Shown piece by piece: positions 39,401 through 46,122 of a stretch of 64,000 nt of DNA (position 1 is the stretch's first letter; the number at the start of each line of letters is the position of its first letter). A program made the translations under genes and the position numbers. Origin of the DNA: an uncultured Chlorobiaceae bacterium. Its GTDB lineage: Bacteria > Bacteroidota > Chlorobiia > Chlorobiales > Chlorobiaceae. The stretch covers positions 19,767 to 83,766 of the forward strand of contig CAJEXI010000002.1 of the NCBI GenBank assembly GCA_903994455.1. Reading direction: 5' to 3'. A model generated the notes under the pieces. It searched no databases and was not told the DNA's origin. It saw only the letters and a list, made by a program, of their open reading frames with translations.

Positions 39401-41559
39401 ATAATATCGTTACCATTTCCACCATAAATAGTATCATTTCCTCTATAGCCATATATCGTATCATCTTCAATGCTACCATCAAGAGAATTATTGCTATTAT
39501 CTCCAGGAATAGATGCATGAGATAATACCGTAAAATCCAACGCATCTGCATCACGAATTCCCACAAACGAATTACCCGCTAAATCCGTGACAGCATTATT
39601 ATCAATAGCAACATGGTAGTTACTGCTCGCGTGCAAATTATTGATTGGATTTATTGTAACCGTGTTGCCACTAACGGTAATCTGTGAAGTATCGTTAATA
39701 GCAATGGTTCGTGTATCGCTTCCATTACTGATAACAATATTGCCCGTGCCAGCTTGAATATCTTCGCTAAACGTTAGCACTATGTTGCTCTCAATAGCTA
39801 CAGATGTTGCATTGTCGGATGGCGTGGATGATATGAGCGTTGGTGCTGTGGTGTCGTCAGGATTGTCATCCACTGCCGTTACCGTAATATGCTGATCAAG
39901 TAAAGTTGAAGCACCAAGGTTATCGACCGCTGTAAACGTTACCGTGCGTTCCAGCTCCGATGGCGTGTCGCTGCTATTATTGAACGTCAGCGCACGAGCT
40001 ACGGCTTGCACTAATGCGTTGTTCACATTGGCGTTGAAGGTAAAATGCCAAGCCGCATCACTACTAACAGACCCAGAATCAGCCGTGCCAATCTCAGTGG
40101 TGCCAGCCATCAGCTTGTTACCGTTGGTGTCGCACCAAATGCTGGCGTTACCAAGATCGGCAGTCGGAAGGGTTAGTCTATCGGCGGCTTCTGCATTAGC
40201 CGTAATCTGGATGTCAAGAGAACCACCATTCCAGCTTGCATCGCCATCAGGATCAGTAATAATAACATCGTTACAGACAGCAACGGGAGTTTGTTCGGTG
40301 AAATCGGTGAGAACTGAGGGCGAGGTGTTGAGGAGAACGGAGACAAGGCTACCATCATAATTTGCAATAATTATGTCTTCCTTACCATCAAGGTTAATAT
40401 CGCTATTTACAACGCAATGAGGACCATTTCCAATAGCATAATCAACTTTATCAGCAAATGAACCATCTCCATTATTTAGCAATATAGATATGGTACCACT
40501 ATGGTAGTTTGGAACAATAAGATCGATTTTACCATCACTATTAATATTAGCAGTTGAAAAGAAAAGAGGACCATTTCCTGTGGTGTAATTAACTTTATCA
40601 GCAAATGTACCAGCACCGTTATTTAATAGTACCGATACTGTATCCGTACCCGAAGTAGCAACAACAATATCAATCATGTTATCACCATTAACATCGACAC
40701 TTGTGACAAACTGAGGATTAGTTCCCACAACGTAATCTACTTTATCAGCAAAGGTACCATCGCCATTGTTTAGCAATACTGAAACGCTATTGCTCCCATA
40801 GTTTGCAATAATCAGATCGGTTTTACCATCACCATTGATGTCAGCACTTGTAATGTGATCTGGATTACCTGCAGAAGCTACATCTACTTTATCAGCAAAT
40901 GTACCATCACCATTGTTGATGAATACAGAGAGAGTATTGCTAAAAAAATTTCCAATAATAATATCAGGTTTCCCATCGCCATTGATATCCGCGCTAATTA
41001 TTGACCAAGGTTCACCGTCAGTAGCATAATCAACCATTGCAGAAAAAGTTCCATTGCCATTGTTGAGCATTACTGACATTGTTTGGCGATAAGAGTTAGC
41101 TGTAACAAGATCAATATGTCCATCACTATTGACATCTATCCCTATTACGGAATAAGGTGAATGCCCAACATAGTTATCTTGCAGAATAAATGTTCCATTA
41201 CCGTTGTTTATTAGTATGGATATTGTGTTACTGGTATAATTCGCTGTCGCTATATCAGCGTATCCGTCACCATTGAAATCTGCAGTTGTAATAAAAGTAA
41301 CTCTACCGCCAATAGCGTAATCCTCTTGTGGTGCAAACGAGATACCCTTAGGGCGCTGGATAACGGGAGCAGAATTGGGCGTTCCAAAATCCAACGTCAC
41401 TGCATCACTAATCCCAGCAAACGCATTACCAGTCAAATCCTTAATAGCACCATTATCTATCAGCACATGATAACTGCTCCCCCCCGCACTTGCATCAAGT
41501 ATGTTATTACCAGCATCGCCTGAAATAACATCATTTTGGTCTATCCCTATCGTCGCCAT
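27427..41559 (-). CDS. Giant multidomain surface protein: FG-GAP propellers, CARDB, RHS/YD core, dockerin-like end
   Basis: About 4,710 residues from the preferred start MATIGIDQND at 41559 (an in-frame ATG at 41610 would add 17 residues). Order by base position: short RTX-like start; truncated Big_5 (~41.4 kb); seven FG-GAP/VCBS repeats (41.35-40.33 kb); ~160-residue module beginning PSVLTDFTEQTP; Big_5; RTX loops (GGNGNDIIYGNG, ~39.4 kb) and an unrecognised sandwich; Big_5; seven more FG-GAP repeats (38.35-37.32 kb); PSVLTDFTEQTP module; Big_5; cadherin-like (36.5-36.2 kb); eight CARDB domains (36.2-33.1 kb); PPC-like domain; RHS/YD repeats ending in the RHS core signature (MRARFYNEEDGRFLQQDPIG, ~29.65 kb); a hydrophobic stretch (~29.5 kb); DUF11-like and FN3-like domains; dockerin-like pair; final GDVDGSWGA. 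Calcium-dependent and leaderless; inferred type I-like export. Probably adhesin or contact-dependent surface protein. Confidence 0.87.
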   Translation of the reverse strand: MATIGIDQNDVISGDAGNNILDASAGGSSYHVLIDNGAIKDLTGNAFAGISDAVTLDFGTPNSAPVIQRPKGISFAPQEDYAIGGRVTFITTADFNGDGYADIATANYTSNTISILINNGNGTFILQDNYVGHSPYSVIGIDVNSDGHIDLVTANSYRQTMSVMLNNGNGTFSAMVDYATDGEPWSIISADINGDGKPDIIIGNFFSNTLSVFINNGDGTFADKVDVASAGNPDHITSADINGDGKTDLIIANYGSNSVSVLLNNGDGTFADKVDYVVGTNPQFVTSVDVNGDNMIDIVVATSGTDTVSVLLNNGAGTFADKVNYTTGNGPLFFSTANINSDGKIDLIVPNYHSGTISILLNNGDGSFADKVDYAIGNGPHCVVNSDINLDGKEDIIIANYDGSLVSVLLNTSPSVLTDFTEQTPVAVCNDVIITDPDGDASWNGGSLDIQITANAEAADRLTLPTADLGNASIWCDTNGNKLMAGTTEIGTADSGSVSSDAAWHFTFNANVNNALVQAVARALTFNNSSDTPSELERTVTFTAVDNLGASTLLDQHITVTAVDDNPDDTTAPTLISSTPSDNATSVAIESNIVLTFSEDIQAGTGNIVISNGSDTRTIAINDTSQITVSGNTVTINPINNLHASSNYHVAIDNNAVTDLAGNSFVGIRDADALDFTVLSHASIPGDNSNNSLDGSIEDDTIYGYRGNDTIYGGNGNDIIYGNGDQAIYHRPVSYSLSMPGEAYDDNYKYYDDTGSQLTDGILGNNNYMIEYAYEWIGWRSVEPVLTFVFDHSITVDDIVIGFNRAESSLIYLPKNVFINENSFELSGNEIADTTRGFIDFNGSFSGSTISITLQDNSTYRYIFIDEILFIEKNGSNILFNSIVDNDTIDGGNGDDTVGFSGNRADYRVNYNQETNTYTITDTIPYRDGTDNIENVEHFLFADGIWNDIVIPKLISATPADDTMSVSVGSDIVLTFSENVQAGSGNIVITDGADVRTIAVTDSTQVTFDGSTVTINPATDLHSGSHYHVEIGNCVIKDLAGNAFAGISDATTLDFGTSNADPIIQRPTGISFAPQVDYAIGGRAAIITSADFNEDGYTDIATANYTGNTVSILMSNGDGTFILQDKYVVNTPFSVISTDVNSDGHIDLVTANSFSPTMSVMLNNGNGTFSAMVDYTTDGQPWPITSADINGDGKVDIITGNFFSNTLSVFINNGDGTFADKVDLAASGNPDDIKSTDINGDGKTDLIIANYGSNSVSVLLNNGDGTFIAKVDYDVAANPQSVTSADLNGDSKIDLIVANRGSNSVSVLINKGDGTFAAKVDYDVDANPEFITSADVNGDGKEDIVASNYSSGTISILLNNGDGTFADKVDFATGNAPECVTSSDVNHDGKADIIIANYGNGLVSVLLNTSPSVLTDFTEQTPVAVCNDVIITDPDGDASWNGGSLDIQITANAEAADRLTLPTADLGNASIWFNTNGNKLMAGTTEIGMADAGSVTGDAVWHFTFNANVTNALVQAVARSVMFNNSSDTPSEQECTVTFTVTDNLAASAVLDQRIVVTAVDDNPADITPPLRVSATPSDNATAVALDSNIVLTFNENVQAGTGNIVISNGTDIRAIDVTDSGQVSFSGHTVTINPTEELYASSTYSVQMASGVIKDLAGNAFAGISNVTTFDFTTNKPPADISLSNTLIPENSLPGTVIGILNTVDDVQGTFTYQLLDDAGGRFVLLGDQIKVADGAVLDFETTASHTIRVSSTDQGGLSFEKNISITLADVGTDLLITQVETPQNVVALDAGSSLEISWSLITQGSEPVNASWIDRVYLDNPDTPGLDRWVGDFPVSTQLPLSVEMNRIQTIYVPADMQGHYRVVVITDAGNALSEGTLGEANNSASGSEIINIKPLPNPNLQIESITAPFSAYTGREIEVQWVVKNTGNAATSAPFWYDRVYLSADTKLDNTDVLLNTAQNPGYLNIGEGYTNTAKVTLPDGREGDYHILVQTDAYGHIPEGDGESDNVTASSVLDIQPIPLRELSDLAVVSVAAPAQALSGQSMSLTYSIENAGQEPLPNVDNWIAIPYAQSFIESGTPWIERIFMSTDTILDSNDYLLKMLARKLYNTQLPLPNNASAFTTTETVTLPVGMEGNYYFFVTVESFAIQYYFFDPILSFAYTNRFESNDKAYDATPVTVHLTPPPDLEVSGIVAPSSAIAGHNLTITYRVINRGSTTTPNSWWSDVLYLSNDTVLDSSDMKLADLQHSGTLEPTNDTTELPLNEAIALYNSGAAAGYYINSITLRLADGLQGNYYLIASTDSKNDVFELDNENNIFGNAEQITIESRPADLIVNEASAPTAAHAGTNVLVSWHVTNQAIGTTTVTQWYDRIILSQDTILGNSDDITLASFTHTGTLNSSQMYSRSELVSLPAYLSGQYRLFVVTDANNYQYEANHEDNNSKLLSDITIIPIIHPDLGQPTPTADLQVTSVTAPASAASGDWFTVSYTVINAGLGRTNTEYWRDEVMLSKDDVSGNADDINLGSFYHANQLAPTGSYQGSGSFRLPIDLQGDYYVWVRTDAGGVVAELEAEGNNQRVADGITTISLTPTSDLVISALQAADQGTSGQNLQVDWTVHNNGAATSGGWRQAFYLSRDGVLDRTSDLYLGYKENLTALSANADVLFSESFLIPKGISGKYYVFGVVDSNNAIYERGGEGNNTALDATVVQITLPKPADLVAGVITVPENGIPGAQTSISYTVTNQSEQAITGQWSDSLYISPDAVWDLGDALFSREAINGPLAGNASYSQTATGSLPGIIGGDYYVIVRSDIFNQISESNESNNLKVSLDTTHMDVEALALGTPDSASFAHGDAVYYRVDIAAGETLRFNFDRAAAQGRTELFVSYDAMPSRYDFDYRYNQADSPDQNLVIANTKAGSYYVMAYNLSGATDTYSITADTLHFSITELGTTAGSNKGQVTVRINGAELTTHTAAMLVSMDGVEHAASQVYWKDSTELWATFDLRGLSTETYDVKVQDGARTAFLNDSFTVNSGEPGHVEYSMETPSALRTGQVGTVRVYYQNIGDTDVVAPLLTISGNALLKLPEDAEFGGASMQLLGINNEGPAGILSPGAEGSFQLFFKPNFSGGGTVNLGISSLQAGEVIDWNTILDASKPDNISLDAWATVKANLIAELGVTSTDYQNNLAENATYLDQLETRTDDVAKLFSLEYLKATDGGALLRPSMLGALGYSHTFAWEITAARQSDGSVIVDIAGTQVRFEHTTGGSYTLVGQGSSTLTETGGAFEFHQQNGTSIAFNLDGNFAEIHDSNNHNVQATYNGGHLTNVVADNGDSLSFIYNNAGRLIQQTDLAGRTVSFSYDANNQHLTSVTTPDGTTEYGYVTEPGAARHQVSSITLADGTVQHFEYNAHGQLIKESVNNGAEAVTYSYVGVNEVIATDATGTSDHLWLNENGQFAQIEDALGNVSQLRYDANGNLTGIANADGTATGIEYDAAGNPLSVQDALGHSVDFAYETQFGQLAVVTDQRGNAIDYGYDSHGNLNKINYADGSSETYNYDTDGDLNVAVNRRGESVTYTFDDKGQLTQKSYADGSTATYSYDAHGNLTSALDADSSSSFQYDAADHLIKVTDGDGRWLSYTYDDAGRRTEMADQAGHVTHYSYDDLGHLSQLTDGTGNLIAAYSYDAAGRLSHGENGNGTYTTYQYDLAGQLTHLVNFKADGTVNSRFDYTYDEMGRRTDVATLDGTTHYNYDAIGQLTGVTLPDGHHIEYHYDAAGNRAVVNDGGTTTNYATNALNQYTNSGNATYSYDADGNMTGKTDHGVTTTYGYDAESHLVSVATPTDTWSYEYDALGNRIASVHNGERIEYQLDPTGMVNVAGEYNSAGDEVAQYTYGIGLESQSLSGSNYYYDFNDIGSTAGLTGSTGAYVNQYSYLPYGENLVTTETVANSFEYVGQWGVMDAGNGLDFMRARFYNEEDGRFLQQDPIGVNGGLNLYGYTLNAPINYSDPTGYVIWSQAGKGALAFAGGLLSIFALVALAPVSSVGAGVVLGISIANNLYSMVGGTVVMLDGLIDKENKYEGSLFKDIGTLSENKTAIWVGDVADNVFSIVTGRILGTKSLKVFEWGITKMSTGIEKLSWSTEVIKNIVGIVDNWSKVIDVSVEVIAPRDPNDIVGPKGFGDEHWTNNQTPLSYIIHYENQSTATAPAQQVTITQTLDSDLNLSSFRLGNFGWGDISITVPDNTSFYIDRLDLRTTKGYMVDVVAGVDVAKHEAYWSFTTIDPNTGEIPEDPTIGFLPTNVEKGCGEGFVNYSIRANADAPTGTVIDAKATIVFTTQEPIDTPAISNTLDTQAPESHVETLANATVESAQFLVRWSGSDVGSAIAGYTVYVSDNGATYAPWLENTTLTEATYAGQPGHSYAFYTVASDNAGNKESAPAQADLTIQVTPNANLTDTSLPKIASVELPDDGNYTIGQALDITVHFTEKMAVDIAGLSPVINLTLGEHTVNAVYQSGSGTNSLVFRHIVADPTYDFNHTVLDHAIQTNGTTLRDIAGNPLVDLSVTHNLSGSTSFWKNGKVMHGITVNMASHASQSDAEGKFSLPDLPVGTNMLTSTVTDDSKTNSSVDLSDAIAILKSIVGLTSLESHQQIAADFDSNNGVDLSDAIGILKHIVGLPAPTPEWVFVDKSDTMASLEPVTVDLTYDTMVDLVGILRGDVDGSWGA
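36540..38480 (-). repeat. Internal duplication, copy 2 (FG-GAP propeller + PSVLTD module + Big_5)
   Basis: This part of the giant gene repeats 39545-41480 in the same order. The best-preserved stretch (about 37170-37350 against 40160-40340) is almost identical at DNA level. Confidence 0.75.
39545..41480 (-). repeat. Internal duplication, copy 1 (FG-GAP propeller + PSVLTD module + Big_5)
   Basis: Partner of 36540-38480. It begins inside a Big_5 domain (SSYHVLIDNGAIKDL) of which the front two thirds are missing, so the N-terminal RTX stub is joined straight to a domain fragment. Confidence 0.75.
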
Positions 41560-41610
41560 AATCGTTAAGTTTAGTATGTTACATAAGGTAAAACTCTTCC
41601 GTACTGGCAA

Positions 41611-42203
41611 TAATCATCATCGTTTATTTACATCACGCTGAACCAGTATTGCAACAAGTCAAAAACAGGAATGATTGGAAAAAAAAGAATAATAGAATGC
41701 TCACATTGCAACAGGATCAACTGAGCATCACCAGCCTGGAATAGGGCTGTCAGGGTATTAGTGTCATTACAAGCCTCCCGTATCCGGCCGATTACCGCAC
41801 ACGGACCTTGAACTTTTTCATGGAAAGGCATAACGGACAATGGTTAATCAATAAGAAAACAACAAACAGAGTTCGCCATTTGCTCAATAATAACGCACTC
41901 AATAAATACGAAGAGTGTAATTTTAATAAAAAAATATTGATTTTTTTTAACATAATAAACGCTTTAAAAATTAAAGCGTGTTTAAATCAGGACGGGAGAC
42001 CACCTGTAATTCGGTTAAACCATTGAATTGCAAAATTGGCACCGAAACAATCATAACACTCTTTGTCGGAGTTGTAGCAAAGGAACAATCAATGACGCGC
42101 ATAGCCTCGGGCAAAAACTTGTTGCTGGCAAATCAGCCACGGAATCGTGATATTGACAGGTTAAATCAATAAGCTCCGTCGGTTTATAACTTAGTCATGA
42201 ATA
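41611..42203. other. Non-coding region upstream of the giant gene
   Basis: No convincing gene is present. Bases 41640-41700 resemble the inner end of the conserved leader (CAATCATTCCTGTTTTTGAC on the minus strand), but the diagnostic GGGTAAAGAG and GACTGACAATATC blocks are absent. Bases 41860-41980 are strongly AT-rich. The promoters of the giant gene (minus) and of the radical SAM gene (plus) must lie here. Confidence 0.4.
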
Positions 42204-42797
42204 ATGCCCACTCTTGCCTACAGTATCAGAAACTCGCTTTACCTGAATATTACCAACCGGTGTTCAAACGCCTGCTCATTCTGCATTAAATTAAACCGCT
42301 ACACAGGTGATGAAAACGACCTGTTTCTCGACACCGAGCCATCGTTCGATGAGATCATGGCTGCCATTGCGCCATTCAGTGATTTCGAAGAGGTTGTTTT
42401 CTGCGGTTATGGAGAATCATTGATACGGCTTGAAATCGTCAAGCAGGTGGCAGAAGCCGTCAAGCAGAAGTATTGCACTCGTGTCCGAATCAATACCGAC
42501 GGACAAGCCAATCTTGTGCATGGCCGGAACATCATCCCTGAACTGGCAGGTAGTGTGGATTGCTTTTCTGTGAGCCTGAATGCGCCTGATGCCGAAACAT
42601 ACATGCGTTTGTGCCATAGCCCGTTTGGTGCGGCAGGCTTTCGCGGTGTCTGCGACTTCATCCGTCTGGCAGCAGCAGAAATACCCGAAGTCATTGCAAG
42701 CGTTGTCCGTGTCCCCTCACTTGATGTCGATGCCTGTAAAGCTCTGGCACTGTCACTTGGTGCATCATTCCGGCTACGACCGTATTACCAGGGATAG
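42204..42797 (+). CDS. Radical SAM protein, TatD-associated type
   Basis: A 197-residue small radical SAM enzyme. The [4Fe-4S]-binding motif is CSNACSFC (C-x3-C-x2-C) near residues 20-27, after LYLNITNRCSNAC. VVFCGYGESLIRLE supplies the S-adenosylmethionine-binding glycine-rich segment. Length and motifs match the 'TatD-linked radical SAM' family, which often neighbours or is fused to TatD nucleases; no tatD gene is nearby. Substrate unknown. It is the first plus-strand gene after the surface cluster, with ~115 bases before the alcohol dehydrogenase gene. The ATG at 42204 is chosen because IRNSLYLNITNRC is the usual opening. Confidence 0.83.
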   Translation: MPTLAYSIRNSLYLNITNRCSNACSFCIKLNRYTGDENDLFLDTEPSFDEIMAAIAPFSDFEEVVFCGYGESLIRLEIVKQVAEAVKQKYCTRVRINTDGQANLVHGRNIIPELAGSVDCFSVSLNAPDAETYMRLCHSPFGAAGFRGVCDFIRLAAAEIPEVIASVVRVPSLDVDACKALALSLGASFRLRPYYQG

Positions 42798-42912
42798 GTG
42801 AACACCGGGCATTTAGTTAAATTAAGGCGTTACGGACAAATTATGACTTCAATGGTATCTTGAGCACGGCATTCATCTTGCCGACGTAATAATAATTTTC
42901 GGGAAAAGCATC

Positions 42913-44100
42913 ATGAAATTTGAATTTGAGAATCCAACACATTTAGTCTTCGGTGCAGGAACACTTTCGCAAATCGGTGAAATAGTGCGCAAACATGGCA
43001 AAAAGGCCTTGCTTGTCACTGGTGGCGGAAGCGTCAAACGCAACGGAACTTTTGAACGGGCACTCTCCAGTCTGAACGCCGCTGGAGTCACCGTCATAGA
43101 ATGCGCAGGTGTTGAGCCAAACCCCCGGCTGTCGTCGGTGATGAGAGGCGCCCAAATCGCCCGCGATGAAGGTTGCGACATCGTCATCGGCATGGGTGGC
43201 GGCAGCACTATGGACGCAGCCAAGGTAATGGCGGCCGCCGTCAACTATGAAGGTGACCCATGGGAGATGATTATCCACGGCCAGGATAACTGGAGGCTTC
43301 CGACCAGTGCGCTCCCCATCATTACCGTACCAACATTGGCGGCTACCGGTTCTGAAATGAACGGTGGAGCGGTTGTCACGAACGAAAAAACAACCGTAAA
43401 ATCTTTTGTCATCGCCAAATGCCTCTACCCGCGAGTGGCGATTGTCGATCCCGAACTGACGTTGAGCGTACCGCCGGATCAGACGGCGTTTGGCATCTGC
43501 GACCTGATTACCCACGTAACCGAGTCATACTTCAATGGTGCCGATGGTACACCGCTTCAGGATCGCTTTGCCGAAGGGGTCATTCTCACCGCTATGGAGT
43601 GGGGACCAAAAGCAGTAACCGATGGTAATAATCTCGAAGCAAGAGCGCAAGTGCAATGGGCATCTGTTGTCGCCCTCAACGGATGGGTGCAGGTCGGTAC
43701 CGCTGGAGCTTTTCCGGTGCATATAATCGAGCACGTCCTCTCGGCACATCACGATATTGCGCATGGTGCCGGTCTCTCTGTGGTCAACCCCGCCTGGATG
43801 CGTTTTGCTGCCCAAACCCGTCCTGCGCGTTTTGCCCGGTTTGCACAACGTATCTTTGGGCTCTCCCTGAAACATCCTGACGACAGAGATGCTGCAATGG
43901 AAGGAATCGACAGGTTTGAGGCGTTTTTACATTCGATCGGCTGCCCCACTCGCCTGTCACAACTGGAGATAGGAGATGCGCTGCTTGAGCGGTATGCCCA
44001 TGATACTGTCCATATTATTCATGATGGAGAGGGACATCTGCCGGGTCGTCCACCCATGAGTGAAGAGGATATAGTCGAGATTCTCCGTTCGGCACTGTAA
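42913..44100 (+). CDS. Iron-containing alcohol dehydrogenase (butanol dehydrogenase / YqhD-like)
   Basis: 395 residues, the full length for group III metal-dependent alcohol dehydrogenases. It opens FEFENPTHLVFGAG as in the NADPH-dependent butanol-dehydrogenase branch. Cofactor motifs are LLVTGGGSVKRNGTF and VIGMGGGSTMDAAKVMA. Metal ligands are expected in CDLITHVTES (aspartate and histidine), PVHIIEHVLSAHHDIAHGAG and HDTVHIIHDGEGHLPG. It should reduce aldehydes to alcohols with NAD(P)H in the cytoplasm; substrate cannot be told from sequence. It lies ~115 bases from each neighbour and the direction is shared, so an operon is possible but not shown. Confidence 0.93.
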   Translation: MKFEFENPTHLVFGAGTLSQIGEIVRKHGKKALLVTGGGSVKRNGTFERALSSLNAAGVTVIECAGVEPNPRLSSVMRGAQIARDEGCDIVIGMGGGSTMDAAKVMAAAVNYEGDPWEMIIHGQDNWRLPTSALPIITVPTLAATGSEMNGGAVVTNEKTTVKSFVIAKCLYPRVAIVDPELTLSVPPDQTAFGICDLITHVTESYFNGADGTPLQDRFAEGVILTAMEWGPKAVTDGNNLEARAQVQWASVVALNGWVQVGTAGAFPVHIIEHVLSAHHDIAHGAGLSVVNPAWMRFAAQTRPARFARFAQRIFGLSLKHPDDRDAAMEGIDRFEAFLHSIGCPTRLSQLEIGDALLERYAHDTVHIIHDGEGHLPGRPPMSEEDIVEILRSAL

Positions 44101-44214
44101 CGGAGTGCACGCAGAAGATGAAAAAAAGAGGGCATGTCTCCTGCTCTCAATCAGGAAAAATTTCTATTATGATGTTCAATCGTCTTGTGCAGTAATCATC
44201 TCAACACCTCTCTT

Positions 44215-45612
44215 ATGGCAACATGGCAATGTGGGCTCTGCTTTTATCTTTACAATGAACAGAACGAATCCGCCGCGTGGGAGGCTCTTCCGAAGGATTG
44301 GACATGCCCTCTCTGCGGCTCGGGTAAGGAGAGTTTCGGCCTTGTAGTGTCCAGGCCGCCAGCCGCTGCTTCAATTGGTGCTCAAACAGAGTACCTCGCA
44401 GAATGGCGACGGTCGTCAGACGATTTTGAGGTCAATATGGCCGATATCCACCACCTTGCCATGACCGGAAAGTCGATTATCGAACCGATGCGGAGCCGCA
44501 TTCCGACCTTTTCCTGGGATGATATTCTCATGAAAGGTGCCCAGCTTGCAAAAATGCCGCTCAACAAAACAGATCCGGTTGTCACACAAACACTGATTGG
44601 CCCTGCCGCCGCCTTGCCCCTCATCCTCGAAACCCCGGTTTTTGTCTCCCATATCTCTTTCGGCGCGTTGTCGAGAGAGGCAAAGCTTGCTCTTGCCAAA
44701 GGGAGCGCACAGGCTAAAACAGCGATATGCTCGGGTGAAGGGGGAATTCTGCCCGAATCACTTGCGGCCTCCTACCGTTATATTTTTGAATATGTTCCCA
44801 ACAAATACAGTGTTACCGACGAGAACCTGAAGCTGGTCGATGCGGTGGAAATCAAAATCGGACAGTCTGCAAAACCTGGAATGGGCGGGCATCTTCCGGG
44901 AAACAAGGTCACCCGTGAAATCGCTGCAATCCGGGGATGCCGAGAGGGGGAGGATATCATCAGCCCGTCGCACTTCCCCGATATCCGCTCAAAAGAGGAT
45001 CTGAAAGCCACGGTCGATGATTTACGACAAAGAAGCGGCGGAAAACCGATTGGCATCAAGCTTGCGGCTGGCCATATTGAAGAAGATATCGATATCGCGC
45101 TCTCTGCGGGCGTGGATTTCATCACACTCGACGGCCGGGCAGGTGGAACCGGAGCCTCTCCCAAGGTTGTCAAAAACGCTACCTCAGTGCCAACCATTTT
45201 TGCCTTGGCACGAGCAAGAAAAATACTCGACTTGAGAGGGGCCAATACCGTCTCCCTCATCATTACCGGCGGGCTGCGCCTCTCTTCAGACTTTGCCAAG
45301 GCGCTGGCAATGGGGGCTGATGCCATCGCTGTCGGGACTGCGGCCATGATGGCGGCAGGTTGCCAGCAGTACCGTATCTGCAATACCGGCAAATGCCCCG
45401 TCGGCATCGCCACACAGGATCCGGCCCTTCGCGCCCGTCTTGATGTCGATATATCCGCTCTCCGCGTCGCAAACTTTTTCAAAGCCGTCACCGAAGAGCT
45501 TCGCGACTTTGCGCGACTGACCGGCAATGATAATGTTCACCATCTCTCGCTGGCTGATTTATGTACCACCAATTCCGAAATTTCAAATCATACCCCTATC
45601 GAGCACGTTTAA
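44215..45612 (+). CDS. Rubredoxin-like + FMN-binding glutamate-synthase-family oxidoreductase
   Basis: 465 residues from MATWQCGLC (44215); an upstream ATG at 44185 adds ten unlikely residues. Residues ~5-45 form a rubredoxin-like iron site with CGLC and CPLCGSG. The rest is the FMN/glutamate-binding barrel of glutamate synthase: ISFGALSREAKLALAKGS, GMGGHLPGNKV, ITLDGRAGGTGASPK and VGTAAMMAAGC. The 3Fe-4S motif C-x5-C-x4-C is present as CQQYRICNTGKC followed by PVGIATQDP. No glutaminase domain is present. The family is common in Chlorobi and anaerobes; its true electron partner and substrate are uncertain, so ammonia-dependent glutamate synthesis should not be assumed. Confidence 0.9.
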   Translation: MATWQCGLCFYLYNEQNESAAWEALPKDWTCPLCGSGKESFGLVVSRPPAAASIGAQTEYLAEWRRSSDDFEVNMADIHHLAMTGKSIIEPMRSRIPTFSWDDILMKGAQLAKMPLNKTDPVVTQTLIGPAAALPLILETPVFVSHISFGALSREAKLALAKGSAQAKTAICSGEGGILPESLAASYRYIFEYVPNKYSVTDENLKLVDAVEIKIGQSAKPGMGGHLPGNKVTREIAAIRGCREGEDIISPSHFPDIRSKEDLKATVDDLRQRSGGKPIGIKLAAGHIEEDIDIALSAGVDFITLDGRAGGTGASPKVVKNATSVPTIFALARARKILDLRGANTVSLIITGGLRLSSDFAKALAMGADAIAVGTAAMMAAGCQQYRICNTGKCPVGIATQDPALRARLDVDISALRVANFFKAVTEELRDFARLTGNDNVHHLSLADLCTTNSEISNHTPIEHV

Positions 45613-45712
45613 TCAAACGTCGTCAGCCGACAAGCATTTTAATAAAGTATACTTGTCTTAATGAATTCCTGTAAGCATAAATCGCCGTTATTGGGGATTA
45701 ATTTTCAGCCAA

Positions 45713-45960
45713 TTATTCTGTGAAAGAGTTGGCTGCAGATGAAGCTTCAGAGCGTCCAAGCCAGTAACAGGCCAGTGGCGCTGGAATTTTCAGGGCATGG
45801 ATATCCGTACCCAGCTCGATGATGCCGAAGTCTGACGCATCTTTTGTAATCACATAAGCCTTGTTAACCTGTCGTTCTTTGCAGAATACCGTCAATCCTT
45901 TGAGATCGGAGGCCTCCACACTGCTGCTGCGATACTTGATAGTAAAGTATACTATCCTTG
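45713..45960 (-). pseudogene. C-terminal fragment of a DUF4143-type AAA ATPase
   Basis: On the minus strand the reading YFTIKYRSSSVEASDLKGLT, then VFCKERQVNKAYVITKD and IPAPLACYWL, resembles the C-terminal nuclease-like end (E-V-K-Y-R-S, D-L-K-G-L) of DUF4143 ATPases. The ATPase part is absent; upstream DNA switches to a YhcG fragment. Confidence 0.55.
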
Positions 45961-46035
45961 AAGGTAATATACAAGAACGAAGCAGAATCGTCCTGATGGA
46001 ATGGCGTTGTCTGACTATGGGTCAGGATTTGCCCT

Positions 46036-46120
46036 TGAGCTGGCCGGTGTAAAAATCAAGATCGACATAAAAGTCCTGCGACTCGGTACTGATGCGCTGC
46101 TGACGGGCAACAAAAGCAAA
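46036..46120 (-). pseudogene. YhcG (DUF1016) nuclease fragment 1
   Basis: The minus strand reads FAFVARQQRISTESQDFYVDL, identical to the intact gene at about 48160-48235. It is joined abruptly to a RelB-like antitoxin copy on the right. Confidence 0.75.
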
Positions 46121-46122
46121 AA

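Noticed and set aside
42943..43515. 190-residue minus-strand frame
   Set aside because: Antisense to the alcohol dehydrogenase gene, which has all family motifs.
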